64,000 nt of DNA from Corallococcus macrosporus DSM 14697 (lineage in GTDB: Bacteria > Myxococcota > Myxococcia > Myxococcales > Myxococcaceae), in assembly GCF_002305895.1 (NCBI RefSeq), contig NZ_CP022203.1, positions 5,248,501 through 5,312,500 on the forward strand. Direction: 5' to 3'. A program made the position numbers and the translations under genes. The notes beneath the pieces were generated by a model. It was not told the origin of the DNA, did no database searches, and was given only the letters and a program-made list of their open reading frames with translations. This document shows, one piece after another, positions 8,084 to 24,000 of this stretch. Position 1 is the stretch's first letter; every line of letters begins with the position of its first letter.

Positions 8084-8346
8084 ACAGAGACGACCTGCTC
8101 GACGACCTGACCCGCTATGTCGCGGAGGAGCTCCTGGACGGGGACGCGGAGGAGCTCGACTCCTCCACGCCCCTGCTCGAGCTCGGTGTGCTGAACTCGC
8201 TGGAGACCGCCCGGATGATGGGCTTCATCCAGAAGCAGTACGGCATCACCGTGCCCTCGGAGTCGCTGAAGGTGGAGAACCTCCAGACGATCTCCGCCAT
8301 CGCGGACCTCGTCTACGACGCGAAGTCCAAGCAGCAGCAGCCGTAG
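8080..8346 (+). CDS. Free-standing peptidyl carrier protein, PltL/RedO-like (prolyl carrier)
   Basis: This 88-residue acidic carrier protein has the phosphopantetheine site Ser40 in PLLELGVLNSLETARMMGF. The LL-E-x-G-x-LNS signature, rather than LG-x-DS, is typical of type II prolyl carrier proteins such as PltL in pyrrole pathways. It would carry L-proline loaded by the adenylation enzyme at 53282 and be oxidised by the dehydrogenase at 52146 to pyrrole-2-carboxyl thioester, the inferred starter unit. It overlaps the thioesterase by four bases. Its stop lies only four bases from the stop of the convergent 1863-residue PKS. The pathway assignment is inferred from the motif and partner enzymes. 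A generic ACP is the alternative. Confidence 0.85.
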   Translation: MNRDDLLDDLTRYVAEELLDGDAEELDSSTPLLELGVLNSLETARMMGFIQKQYGITVPSESLKVENLQTISAIADLVYDAKSKQQQP

Positions 8347-8350
8347 CCGC

Positions 8351-13942
<5,592 letters not shown>

Positions 13943-13963
13943 GACCCACCCCTTTCACCGCGA

Positions 13964-14449
13964 CTAGCTGATGGAAATCTTCTCGACCGGTTCCGGCGCG
14001 GGGCTGGCCGTCGCTTCGCTCGTGGTGCTCGCGGCCGGGCTGGAGGCGTCCGTGGCGCCTCCCCCCGCGGGCGGCGCGCGGCGGTCGCTGGGCCGGGCGC
14101 AGGCCTCGGCGCCCGCGCTCCCCTTCGGCCGCTTCGCGAGGATCAGGTCGCTGGCCTTCTGGAAGACGTCGCCCAGGGACGGGCCGGTCCGGGGCGGATG
14201 GGCCGACGTCGGCGGACACGGCTGCTTCGCCCGGTCCTCGATGGCGGCGTCGATGTGCTGCAGCTCGTGGATCTGCGCGTCGAGGATGTGCGCGACGCCC
14301 TTGAGCGCCTCCTGCTTCGCGCGGAAGAGCTGCTGCACCAGGCCCCGCCCGCCGGGAATCACCGCGTTGGCGAACTCGGCGAACCGCGCGCCGTACTCCG
14401 GCGAGGAACCGAAGGAATTTTTCGGGAAACGATCATCTTGCGAGGACAT
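13964..14449 (-). CDS. Small hypothetical protein with helical N-half and disordered tail
   Basis: I do not recognise this 161-residue protein. Residues about 15-70 form a continuous amphipathic helix-rich region (EYGARFAEFANAVIPGGRG, then FRAKQEALKGVAHILDAQI) that could be a coiled coil or phasin-like binding segment. From about 75 on it is Pro/Ala/Ser-rich with likely disorder. There is no signal peptide or transmembrane stretch. Its ATG shares one base with the ArsA stop (TGATG at 14449), so the two are translationally coupled, and a PKS gene starts 21 bases later. The tight coupling suggests it works with the ATPase, perhaps as an adaptor. That is inference only. Confidence 0.7.
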   Translation of the reverse strand: MSSQDDRFPKNSFGSSPEYGARFAEFANAVIPGGRGLVQQLFRAKQEALKGVAHILDAQIHELQHIDAAIEDRAKQPCPPTSAHPPRTGPSLGDVFQKASDLILAKRPKGSAGAEACARPSDRRAPPAGGGATDASSPAASTTSEATASPAPEPVEKISIS

Positions 14450-15582
14450 CAGACACCTCTTTCCTTTTGAAAACTCACGATGAGCCGGTCGCCCTCCATG
14501 TGGGCGCCCGACGTCGGGAGGAGTGCAATCATCCGAGGCAACACCACGTTGCGCCGGACGGCCCCGACCTGGATGACGAACTCCGCGCCGCGGCGAGTGA
14601 GCTCGACCTCGCTCTTCGCCACGAAGGGGAGCCGGACCTCCAGCGTGTACGCATCCACGGCGGCCTTGCGGATGCCCAGGGGAGCCTGCGGGGCCGTGAG
14701 AGAAACGGGGTCCTCGCCCTGGTAGAGCTGCTCCGCGAAGGTGTCGAGCGGCTTCTCCCCCACCACCTCGGCGGCCTGGTGCGGGACCTTCAACACCAGG
14801 AGCGACGAGAACGCGCCCTGGAGTCTTTCGACGTGCGGCTGCTGCGCCTCCTGCGCGAGGCGGTTGATGACGACGCAGTCCACCGCGAGCTCATGCAGGC
14901 TGAAGTACGTGTACGCCCGCTGCGTCTCCTGCACGGACACCGTGTCCGCGGTGGTCACCAGCCGCAAGGTCGTCACCGTCGGGTCGCGCAGCAGCGCGTC
15001 CACGGCGTTCAGCCGGTCGCGAACCTCCAGGCTCGCGTCCGCGCCGTGGAGGCTCGCGGCCAACAGCCGCGCCTTGCGCCCGGGCTGCGTGGGCGCCTCC
15101 TGCTTGCGCGCGTACCAGCGCATCGCCGGCACGGTGTTGAGCAGGTGCAGGGCCGCGCCCGTGGACGGGCAGTCCACGACGAGCAGGTCGTGCTGCTGCG
15201 CGCGGACGTACTCGCCCAGCCGGAGGAGCATGACGACGTGGGCCACCTCGGCCGTCATCGCCACCTCCTCCGCGCTCACCCGCTCCAGACCGCCATCCAC
15301 GAGCGCGGACAGGCCGCCCTGGCCTCCGTTCCAACCCCGGCGGAGCTCCTCGCCCACGTCCACCTCGTGGAAGGACAGGTGGTCGTTGACGCCCACGGGG
15401 ACGCCCCGGGGCCCGGAGAAGAGCGCGCCTTCCTGGCCCATGGCCGCGCCGAGCCCATGGGTCAGGTCGAAGGAGAGCACCAGGGTGCGAAGGCCCCGGC
15501 GCGAGGCCGCGAGCGCGGTGGCGGCCGCCACCGTGGTCTTCCCGGCGCCCCCTCTTCCGGAGACAAGAATGATGCGCGTCAT
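14449..15582 (-). CDS. ArsA/Get3-family ATPase
   Basis: This 377-residue P-loop ATPase starts with the deviant Walker A GRGGAGKTTVAAATALAAS (about 9-27). The D-C-P-S-T-G segment (about 136-141) corresponds to the family's D-x-A/P-x-T-G-H switch. The canonical DPAHSL loop reads DLTHGL, and the arsenite-binding cysteines of ArsA are not evident, so arsenite export is unlikely. The last 85 residues form a beta-rich ArsA-type C-terminal domain (EVRLPFVAKSEVELTRRGAE onward). Myxobacterial and cyanobacterial ArsA-like ATPases are commonly orphan. Here it is in the assembly-line operon between a patatin and a small helical protein and may help move or insert a lipophilic product or a protein into membranes. 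That role is inferred. Confidence 0.85.
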   Translation of the reverse strand: MTRIILVSGRGGAGKTTVAAATALAASRRGLRTLVLSFDLTHGLGAAMGQEGALFSGPRGVPVGVNDHLSFHEVDVGEELRRGWNGGQGGLSALVDGGLERVSAEEVAMTAEVAHVVMLLRLGEYVRAQQHDLLVVDCPSTGAALHLLNTVPAMRWYARKQEAPTQPGRKARLLAASLHGADASLEVRDRLNAVDALLRDPTVTTLRLVTTADTVSVQETQRAYTYFSLHELAVDCVVINRLAQEAQQPHVERLQGAFSSLLVLKVPHQAAEVVGEKPLDTFAEQLYQGEDPVSLTAPQAPLGIRKAAVDAYTLEVRLPFVAKSEVELTRRGAEFVIQVGAVRRNVVLPRMIALLPTSGAHMEGDRLIVSFQKERGV

Positions 15583-15630
15583 CTCAAATCACCCCTCGCG
15601 TCGCGGTCCGTGCCAGGTGTCCCATTCGCG

Positions 15631-16710
15631 CTAGGCGGCCTTCGCCGCGTCCCCCAGCCAGCCCGACTTCCCGAGCCACGTCTGGGCCCGGTTGAGCTGC
15701 CCGACGGTGGACTGGGTGGCCAGCAGGCTGGTGAGGGTGGACTCCACCTGCTGGAGGTTCGCCGCGGAGAGCGTCTGGTCCACCACCGGGTTCAGCCGGA
15801 AGTACTTCTTCCGGAGAATCATGCGGCACTGGTAGTCCACCGCGTCCGAGCCGGCCTCCATCATCATCTTCACGACCACCATGGGGTCGTGGAAGTCCAA
15901 CAACCACTTGGAGAAGCCCCAGTTCGCGGTGCCCTTGCAGAAGTGCGGCGTGAGGTACGAAGACATGCAGCCGTTGCCCACGGACATCAGCAGGATGTTC
16001 GTCAGGTCGGGCGGCTCCGTCTCCAGCGTCTCCACCTTCTCGTCGCGGCTCTTGCGGGTGATGTTGTTGATGATCTGCGCCAGCGCCACCAGCGCCGGGT
16101 TGTTGGCATAGACGCCGCCGTCCACGTAGCCGCTGCCCTGCTCCCGGAGGCCCTGGTAGACGGGATAGGAGAGCGGGGGCGAACCGCTGCGCATCAGCAC
16201 GTCCACCACCAGCTCGTTGTGGTCGCTGTCGTTGTCCGGCCCGGTGTTGTGGAACACCTTGGCCTTCCAGGTCCGCAGCGACTTGCGGTGCCCGTCGAGC
16301 TGGAAGGACGGAATCGCCACCTTCCGCTTCAGGTCACCCAGGCGCAGCGTCGCGCCGAAGTAGCTGCAGAAGAAGTCGCGCATGTAGCTGGAGTCGAGCA
16401 GCGCGGCGTTGCCCGTCAGCGCCATGGCGGTCCGCCCCAGCGACACCGCCTTGCGGTTCATCTGGACGACCTCACCCCAGAAGTCGAGGATCTTGGGGAA
16501 GGCGTCGTCGGGGTTCTCATAGGTGGCGAAGAACGCGGCGTTGAAGGAGCCCGCGGACGTCCCGGAGAACAGCTCCACGTCATTCAGCAGGGACTGTCCA
16601 CTGCCGCGGCTGGTCAGCGTCTCCCTGAGCGACTTGAGCAATCCCGCGGTGACGTACCCCTCGCCACCAGAAATAGACGTACCATCCATTGTAAGGACTC
16701 GGTGCGGCAT
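15631..16710 (-). CDS. Patatin-like acyl hydrolase
   Basis: This 359-residue patatin-fold hydrolase has the nucleophile elbow FSGTSAG (Ser52) and the DGG of YVDGGVYANNPALVAL (Asp197), giving the Ser-Asp dyad. The Gly-rich oxyanion segment near the N-terminus reads DGTSISGGEGY. There is no signal peptide, so it should act in the cytoplasm on acyl esters or lipids. Its start codon shares one base with the NRPS stop (TAATG at 16710), directly behind the TE-containing protein. This coupling suggests a role in product acylation, deacylation or release, or membrane handling. A phospholipase unrelated to the product cannot be excluded. A 48-base gap separates it from the ArsA gene. Confidence 0.88.
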   Translation of the reverse strand: MPHRVLTMDGTSISGGEGYVTAGLLKSLRETLTSRGSGQSLLNDVELFSGTSAGSFNAAFFATYENPDDAFPKILDFWGEVVQMNRKAVSLGRTAMALTGNAALLDSSYMRDFFCSYFGATLRLGDLKRKVAIPSFQLDGHRKSLRTWKAKVFHNTGPDNDSDHNELVVDVLMRSGSPPLSYPVYQGLREQGSGYVDGGVYANNPALVALAQIINNITRKSRDEKVETLETEPPDLTNILLMSVGNGCMSSYLTPHFCKGTANWGFSKWLLDFHDPMVVVKMMMEAGSDAVDYQCRMILRKKYFRLNPVVDQTLSAANLQQVESTLTSLLATQSTVGQLNRAQTWLGKSGWLGDAAKAA

Positions 16711-19700
16711 TACATGACCTCCATGGGGAGCTGCGCAGCCAGCCCCGGTGCTGGCATTTCCGCCCGAGACACTTCTGCGATTGGCGGGACAGTCAGAACC
16801 CTATCCAGGCATTTCTGTATTTCATTTGCAAGCACGACGACATTCCGCTCATCCATGATGAGTGTCATGTGATTACCGGGAACCGGTATCACCTCCGTCC
16901 CCGCGAGCGCGAACCTGCGCACACTGTCGACGAGCGGATCGCCGCCGACTGTCACGGGACCCGTCCTGTAAAGTGTGGCGGCGCCGCCGTAGGATGAGAA
17001 CGTATAGAGTTGTTCAGAGCGCCGTGTTGACAGGAAATTCCGGGCCGTCAGCGCGCTGTCTCGCAAGAAACGCCACAGGTATGAATACTGACCATCCGTA
17101 CCCCGACGAAGCAGGTCTGTCCATGTCTCGGGGAGGCTGATGCCCATCCATTCCCCAATCAATCGCAGGCTCGCGTAGTCGCGCGGCATCTGGGCCTCGC
17201 CCAGGACCTTGAGGAGCTGGGAGCCCGCGGGGATCTCCTGGGGCGTGCCGTCGTGCGCCGCCAGCCGGTCCAGGGCCGCGCCGTCAATCAGCCCCAGCAG
17301 GGCCACCTGCTCGCCCAGCGCCTCCAACTGCCGGGCCATCTCGCAGACGACCAGTCCACCGTAGGACCACCCCGCGATGCGGTACGGGCCGCGCGGCTGG
17401 ACCTGCCGCAGGGCCGCCACGTAGAGCGCGGCGGTGTCCTCGATGGTCTCCGGCGGCTGCTGGTCGTCCATCACGCCCGGCATCTGGAAGCCGAACACGG
17501 GCTGCTCCGCGTCCAGGTGCCGGGCCAGGGTGACGTAGACGGCCGGGCTGCCCGCGGAGGGCGGGGCCAGGAACAGCGGCGGTTTTCGCCCCAGCGGCTT
17601 CAGCGCCACCACGCAGGGCGGGAGCTGGCGAATCAACGCGGTGACCTTCCCGGCGTGTTCATCAATCCAGCTCGCCAGGGACTCGACGGTGGGCCGGTCG
17701 AACACCTCGTTGAGGGGCACCTCGATGTTCAGCTTCTCGGAGATGCGTGAGATGAGCGTGACGGCGAGCAGCGAGTGTCCGCCCAGCTCGAAGAAGCTGT
17801 CGGTGGGCGCCACGGTGCTCAAGCCCAGCAGCTCGCCAAAGAGGGCCTGGAGCTGCTGCTCCGTCCCGGTCCGCGCCACCGTGCGGACCAGCCCACTGGC
17901 CGTGGGAGTCTCCGACACCACGGGCGGCAGGGCCTTGCGGTCAATCTTCCCGCTGGGCGTCAGCGGCAGCTCGGGGAGGAGCGCGATGACCTCCGGCAGC
18001 ATGTACTCGGGCAGCACCTCGCGGAGGGACTGCCGCAGCGCCGCCCGCAGGTCACCGTCGTCCGGGCGCTCCAGCGTCCGCGGCTGCACGTAGGCCACCA
18101 GGCGCGGCGCCCCACCGGGAGGACGCTGGAGCACCACCGCGGCCTGGACCACGTCGGGGTGCCCGCCCAGCGCGGCCTCCACCTCGCCGGACTCGACGCG
18201 GTGACCTCGAATCTTGAGCTGGTCGTCCTGGCGGCCCAGGTACTCGATGCGGCCGTCGGACAGGTACCGGGCGTGGTCGCCGGTGCGGTAGAGCCGCGAG
18301 CCTCCAGGCCCCGCCGTGTCCGGCTCGAAGGGGTTGGGGACGAAGCGCTCGGCCGTCAGGTCCGGGCGGCGCAGATAGCCCCGGGCCAACCCGACGCCGC
18401 CGATGTACAGCTCCCCGGCCACGCCGACGGGCACCGGCTGCAGGTGCCGGTCCAGGATGTACAGCCGCATGTGCGGGATGGGCCGGCCAATGGGCACGCG
18501 CTCCGGCGGCGGCGCGCCCTCCGGGAGGAGCGCCTCGAAGCAGCAGGCCACCGCGGCCTCGGTGGGGCCGTACTCGTTGATGACCCGCGTGGGCAGGCCC
18601 TGCGCTCGCCACGCGGCCAGGTCCACGCCGTGCAGCCCTTCCCCACCCAGCACCACCGCGTGGGTCCGTCCCAGCACCTCGCGCGTGCGGCCCAGGCCGT
18701 TGAAGGCGCGCAGGTGAGAGGGCGTCATCTTGATGAAGCTGAAGCCCTGCTCCGCGTAGTCGCGGGACGTCAGCACGTCGATCTCCCGCCCGCGCGGCAC
18801 GAGGAACAACGCGCGGCCGGCGAGCAGCGGCGCGAAGAGGCTCGTCAGGGTTCCGTCGAAGCTGACGGAGCCAATCACCGGGCTGCCCGTCCCCTCGCGG
18901 AGCCGGTAAGCCTCCACGCTCCAGCGCAGGTAGTTGACGATGCTCCGGTGGGTGAGCTCCGTGCCCTTGGGCCGGCCTGTCGAACCCGACGTGTAGAGGA
19001 TGTAAGCGAGCTGGTCCGGGAGCACGTCGCGGCGAAGCTGCTGGCCGGGAGCGGCGGGCATGTCCCGGTAGCCATCATCCACGTGCAGGGTGACGAAGCC
19101 GCCCATGCCCCAGAGGCGCTCGGAGCGCTTCTCCGTGGAGATGAGCACCCGGGGCCGGGCATCCGCGACGATGTGGCGGAGCCGGTCCGCGGGCTCGTCG
19201 ACGTCGAGCGCGAGGAACGCGCCGCCCGCCTTGAGCACGCCCAGCAGGCTCACGATGAGCTCCGGGGAGCGGTCGAGGTAGACGCCGACCACCACCTCCG
19301 GGCCCACGTCCAGCTCCTGGAGCGCCGCGGCGACGCGGTCGCTGAGCTGGTCCAGCTCGCCGTACGTCAGCTCCCAGTCGTCCACGACGACGGCCACCGC
19401 GTCCGGCGTGCGCAGCGCCTGGGCTTCGATGAGCGCGTGGAGGCACACCGCCTCCTCCGTGGGCGTCCCGGTGTCGTTCCACTGCCGGAGGACGCGCCGC
19501 CGGTCCTCCGCGTGGAGCATCGGCAGCGCTCCCACGGGGCGCTGTGGCTCCGCCACCAGCCCCGCGAGCAGCACCTGGAAGCAGTCCACGTAGTGCTGGA
19601 TGGTGCGCTGCTCGAAGAGGTCCCGGCTGAACACCATCCGCGCCGACAGCCGGTCGCCGTGGTCGTCCACGAAGAGGCTGAGGTCGAAGCGCGACGTGTT

Positions 19701-21035
19701 CGCCTCGAACTCGAGCGGCCGGATGCGCAGCCCCGTCTCCGCCTGCGCCTCGGAGGAAGCGCGCACCCAGGCGAACACGACCTGGAACAGCGGGTTGAAG
19801 CCCAGGCTCCGCGCCGGGCGCAGCTCCTCCACGAGCAGGTCGAAGGGCAGGTCCTGGTGGGCGAAGGCGTCGAGCACCGTCTCGCGCACGCGCTCCAGGA
19901 CGGTGGCGAAGCCGGGGTCGCCCCCCAGGTCCACGCGCATCACCAGGTTGTCCACGAAGAAGCCCACCAGGGGCTCCAGCTCCGTGCGGCTCCGGTTGAT
20001 GGAGTTGGCGCCCAGCACCAGGTCGTCACGCCCCGTGAGGCGGTGCAGCAGCACGAAGAACGCGCTCAGCATCCCCACGAAGGGCGTGGTGCGCGCCGCG
20101 TGGCTCTGGGCCTTCAGGGCCGCGGTGAGCTCGGGGCCCACCTCGAAGCGGACCTCGCCGCCGCGGTTCGTCGGGGCCTTGGGACGCGCGTGGTCCGTGG
20201 GCAGCTCGAGCAGCGGCGGCGCCCCTTCCAGCTTCTTGCGCCAGTAATCCACCAGCTTCCGCCGCACGTCGCCTTGCAGGTAGTCCCGCTGCCAGGCGGC
20301 GAAGTCGGAGTACTGGAGCGTCAGCTGCGGCAGCGGCGAGGGCTGACCGCTGGCGAAGGCGCCATACAGCGTCACGATTTCGCGGACCAGGATGGCCTGG
20401 GCCCACACGTCCGCCGCGATGTGATGCAGGCAGAGCTGGAGGTACTGGCCCTGGGCGCCCCGCTCAATCACCAGGAAGCGCAGCAGCGGGCCCGTGGCGA
20501 GGTCGAAGGGCCGCCTGCCCTCGCGCAGGAGGAACGCCTCCACGCCTCCGGGCTCGGCGGCCAGCACGTCTCGCTCGTCGAGCACGCGGAAGTCGAGCGG
20601 GGGCTCCAGGTCGACAATCTGGACCGGGACGCCCGCATGCTCGGCGTAGCGCGTCCTCAGAATCTCGTGGCGGCGGATGACCTCGGTGAAGCAGCGCGCC
20701 AGGATGGCCACGTCGAGGTGCCCTTCGACCTGGAGCGCCAGCATCAGGTTGTACGCGGTGCCGCCGGGCTCCAGCCGGTCGAGGAACCACAGCCGCGTCT
20801 GCCCATAGGAGAGCGGCGCGGGGCCGGTGCGCGGCACCGGGACGATGGGCGCCTCCCCCTGGCCCTGGTCATGCGCGCGCAGCAGCTCCAGCAGCGCCGG
20901 CTTGTGCTCCGCCAGGGCCTGCCGGAGCTCCGCGCTGGCGGCGCCCTTCGGCCCCCGGAGCCTCAGCGCCTCTCCCTCGACCCGGACTTCAAGGCCTCGC
21001 CGATTCAGCTCGGCGAGCAGTTCCCCCAGGTTCAT
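16710..21035 (-). CDS. NRPS C-A-PCP-TE, Asn-like specificity, chain-releasing module
   Basis: This 1441-residue protein begins with a TubC-type docking domain (1-50). The C domain (about 72-500) has HHIAAD at 204-209, with Val where Gly usually follows. The A domain (about 525-1035) has YTSGSTGRPKG. Pocket residues read by hand are D-G-T-K-V-G-E-V-A-K (from SFDGTLTSLF, FIKMTPSHL, VVLGGEGL and NEYGPTEAAVA), closest to the Asn code DLTKLGEVGK. The PCP has Ser1088 in LGGHSLL. The TE (about 1150-1410) has GWSYGG (Ser1224), Asp1251 and a late His in PGNHMTL. It would condense Asn or a close analog onto the polyketide chain and release it by hydrolysis. It overlaps the upstream PKS by four bases and the patatin by one. 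Asn is a prediction, not proof. Confidence 0.93.
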   Translation of the reverse strand: MNLGELLAELNRRGLEVRVEGEALRLRGPKGAASAELRQALAEHKPALLELLRAHDQGQGEAPIVPVPRTGPAPLSYGQTRLWFLDRLEPGGTAYNLMLALQVEGHLDVAILARCFTEVIRRHEILRTRYAEHAGVPVQIVDLEPPLDFRVLDERDVLAAEPGGVEAFLLREGRRPFDLATGPLLRFLVIERGAQGQYLQLCLHHIAADVWAQAILVREIVTLYGAFASGQPSPLPQLTLQYSDFAAWQRDYLQGDVRRKLVDYWRKKLEGAPPLLELPTDHARPKAPTNRGGEVRFEVGPELTAALKAQSHAARTTPFVGMLSAFFVLLHRLTGRDDLVLGANSINRSRTELEPLVGFFVDNLVMRVDLGGDPGFATVLERVRETVLDAFAHQDLPFDLLVEELRPARSLGFNPLFQVVFAWVRASSEAQAETGLRIRPLEFEANTSRFDLSLFVDDHGDRLSARMVFSRDLFEQRTIQHYVDCFQVLLAGLVAEPQRPVGALPMLHAEDRRRVLRQWNDTGTPTEEAVCLHALIEAQALRTPDAVAVVVDDWELTYGELDQLSDRVAAALQELDVGPEVVVGVYLDRSPELIVSLLGVLKAGGAFLALDVDEPADRLRHIVADARPRVLISTEKRSERLWGMGGFVTLHVDDGYRDMPAAPGQQLRRDVLPDQLAYILYTSGSTGRPKGTELTHRSIVNYLRWSVEAYRLREGTGSPVIGSVSFDGTLTSLFAPLLAGRALFLVPRGREIDVLTSRDYAEQGFSFIKMTPSHLRAFNGLGRTREVLGRTHAVVLGGEGLHGVDLAAWRAQGLPTRVINEYGPTEAAVACCFEALLPEGAPPPERVPIGRPIPHMRLYILDRHLQPVPVGVAGELYIGGVGLARGYLRRPDLTAERFVPNPFEPDTAGPGGSRLYRTGDHARYLSDGRIEYLGRQDDQLKIRGHRVESGEVEAALGGHPDVVQAAVVLQRPPGGAPRLVAYVQPRTLERPDDGDLRAALRQSLREVLPEYMLPEVIALLPELPLTPSGKIDRKALPPVVSETPTASGLVRTVARTGTEQQLQALFGELLGLSTVAPTDSFFELGGHSLLAVTLISRISEKLNIEVPLNEVFDRPTVESLASWIDEHAGKVTALIRQLPPCVVALKPLGRKPPLFLAPPSAGSPAVYVTLARHLDAEQPVFGFQMPGVMDDQQPPETIEDTAALYVAALRQVQPRGPYRIAGWSYGGLVVCEMARQLEALGEQVALLGLIDGAALDRLAAHDGTPQEIPAGSQLLKVLGEAQMPRDYASLRLIGEWMGISLPETWTDLLRRGTDGQYSYLWRFLRDSALTARNFLSTRRSEQLYTFSSYGGAATLYRTGPVTVGGDPLVDSVRRFALAGTEVIPVPGNHMTLIMDERNVVVLANEIQKCLDRVLTVPPIAEVSRAEMPAPGLAAQLPMEVM

Positions 21036-24000
21036 ACCGTCAACTCCTCGATTTCGGCTGCGGCCTCCGCCGCGGGAGCACGCGCGAGCAGCTCCTTGAG
21101 CTCGAGCTGGTTGCTCAACGCGTCGACGATGCCGTCGAGCGTCGTGCCGTCGATGAACCGCGCCATGAGCAGGTCCACGCCCAGCTCGCGGCCAATGCGG
21201 TTCTTCAGCTCGACCGCGCGCAGCGAATCGAGCCCCATCTCGTTCAGGGAGATCTTCTTCTGGAGGACCTCGTGGTCCGGAGCGAAGCCCAGCAAGGGCC
21301 CCAGCCGGCTCTGCACGTACCGCGTCAGCAACGCGCGCCGGCGCTCGCCGTCCGCGCGCTTCAATTCGTCCACCAGCTCCTGCAGCCGCGAAGCCCCCGC
21401 GGACCGGGCCTGCTCACGGAGCATGAGCTCGGAGAACAGGGGGCCATGGCCGGGCGAAGGCCCTGACTCCAGCGAGGAGACGCTGAAGGGCACCACGCCC
21501 ATCTGCACGGCCCCCTGCTCCAGGAGCTGCTCCAGGACCTGGAGCGCCACCTCGGGGGCGAGGCTGGCGGCGTCCGACGCCTCCGCGCTCTTCGCGGCCA
21601 TGCCCGCCCCCGCCCACCGGCCCCAGTTGAGGCTGAGCGCAGGCAACCCCTGGTGGCGCCGGTGGTGCGCCAGCGCATCCAGGACGCTGTTGGCCGCCAC
21701 GTAGTTGGACTGCCCCGCGACGCCCACCAGCGAGGCCGCGGACGAGTACATGACGAAGAGATCCAGCGGCAGGCCGACCGTGGCGCGGTGCAGGTTCAGC
21801 GCGCCTCGCACCTTGGGCGCGAACACGCGGGAGAAGCGCTCCCGGTCCTGGTGCAGGATGACGCCGTCCTCCAGCACACCCGCGGTGTGGATGACGCCGC
21901 GCAGGTGCTGTCCCCGCTCGGCCACCCCCGCCACCAGGCGCTGGACGTCCTCCAGGCGTGAGACATCGGCGCGCGCGACGGTGATGTCGGCGCCCCGCGC
22001 GGTCAACGCCGCGAGCCGCTCGTTCGCCGCGTCGGAGGGCCCGCCGCGGCCCACCAGCAACAGGTGGTGGGCTCCCGCCCCCACCAGCCACTCCGCGGTC
22101 GCGAGCCCCAGCGCCCCCAGGCCCCCCGTCACCAGGTAGACGCCCTCCGGCTGGATGCGCACGGGGGCCGCGCCGCCGGACGGCTTGCCCGGGCGCACGA
22201 GCCGCGCGCCCAGGAGCCGGCCACCGCGCACGGCCATCACGTTTTCCTGGGGCGGCTGCGCCATCAGGTGGAACAAGCGCTCCAGGGCCTCGGCGCCCGG
22301 CTCCAGGTCGACCATGCGGCACGTAAGCTCCGTGTGCTCGATGGCCGCCGCGCGGCCGAAGCCCCAGAGCGCCGCCTGCGCGAAGCCCTCCACCGCGTCC
22401 GTGGGCGTGGCGGCGACCGCGCCTTCCGTCACCATCCACAGCGCGGGCCGGTGCGCCCAGGTGGCCCGCGCCAACGCCTTCACCAGGTGCAGCGCCCCCA
22501 CGGTGCTCGCCGTCAGCTCACCGGAGCGGGCTTCGGGAGAACGGTCCCCCATCCCCCACAGGCAGGCCACCGCCGTGGGCGCCGCGCCGTCCGCGGAGAC
22601 GTCCTGGAGCAGCCGGTCGAAGTGCGCGGCGTCGTGCGGGTCCAGCCGATAGTGGCCGGCGTCGACGCACGCGTAGCCCGCGCCGGGTGTCGCCACCACA
22701 CAGCGCCAGGAGCGTTGCCGCGCCAGCGCCTGGACTTCCCGCGCGAGGCCTTCGGAGTCCACCAGCAGCAGCCAGGAGCCGGCCTGCGTCGCGACCTGGT
22801 CACGCGCGGTGGGCGCGGGCTGCTCCCGCCACGCCAGCTCGTAGAGCAGCTCCTGCGTCGCGGCAGAGAAGGCCGCCTGGAACGCGCGACGGTCGACCTG
22901 CTTCAGCAGCAGGCCCTCCACCTCGGCGACGACCGCTCCGTCCTCATCGAGGATGCGGAGGTCGGCGCTCGCCAGGCCCTCCGCGAGCGACGCCCGCGCG
23001 CCCGCTCGGGCGTGCACCCAGATGCTGCTGCCGGGCCGCTTGAACCAGCGCAGCCGTTCAATGGCGATGGGGATGCGCCCCTGCCCTTCTCCCGTCACCT
23101 GCGCGTCGCCTCCCGTGAAGGCCGCGGCCGCGGTCTGGAAGCAGGCGTCGAGCAGCAGCGGATGCAGCCAGTAGTCCCCCAGCCCGATGACGAGCGCGTC
23201 AGGGAGCCTCACGTGCGCGAGGCACCCTTCCTCGCCGAACCGCAGCGCGTCGATGCCTCGGAAGGACGGGCCGTACTCCAAGCCCCCACGCGCCATCATC
23301 TCGTAGAGCGCGCGGACGGAACCCTCCCTGGGGAACTCCGGCAGCAGCCCCGACGCCAGCGGCACCGTGTCCGGACGCGTGCGCCCTTCGATGACCCGCC
23401 CCTGGGCCAACCGGGACCAGGCGCGGTCCGAGCCCCCCGTGGCCTGTCCGTGGATTTCGAAGCGGGAGCCGCCCTCCTCGGGCGACAACACCGTCTGGAC
23501 GTCCTGCGCCTGTCCCTCCGTGAAGACCAGCGCCCGCTCCAGCTCGATGGCCGTCAGCTCCAGGGGCCGGCCCGGCGGAGCGACGTGGTGCGCCGCGCCG
23601 AGCGCCATCTCGACGTAGCAGGCGGCCGGCAGCACGGCGTTTCCGAGGACGCGGTGCTCCTCGATGAAGGCGGGCGCGTGCGTGCTCAGCCGGGCCGCGA
23701 AGCGTGCCTCCTTCGCGCCCGCGAGCGGCAGCGGCGTCCCCGGCAGCGGATGCGCCTCGCCTCGCGCGGCGTCGTCAGCCGCCGAGTAGGCGCGGTGCCC
23801 CGCGGGGCCCTTCGAGTCCATCCAGTAGCGCTCACGCAGGAACGGATGGGTTGGCAGGCAGCGCGGCCGGCGCTCGAAGGGCGCGTCGAACGCCGCCCAA
23901 TCCACGTCGAAGCCGCGCATGTACAGCTCCGCGAGGCTGGCGAGCAGTTGCGCGGTCTCCCCCGCCGACGGGCGCAGGCTGGGGAGCCAGGACAGCTCCT

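Noticed and set aside
14449-15582. ArsA-like gene as an arsenic resistance determinant
   Set aside because: There is no neighbouring arsB, arsR or arsC, no evident metal-binding cysteines and an altered DPAHS loop. It is translationally coupled to a gene of the biosynthetic operon.
17775-21704. A 1309-codon open frame on the plus strand, opposite the NRPS and PKS genes
   Set aside because: It is a mirror frame of GC-rich coding DNA, rich in Arg, Gln, His and Ala, without any domain. The minus strand holds intact C, A, PCP and TE motifs there.
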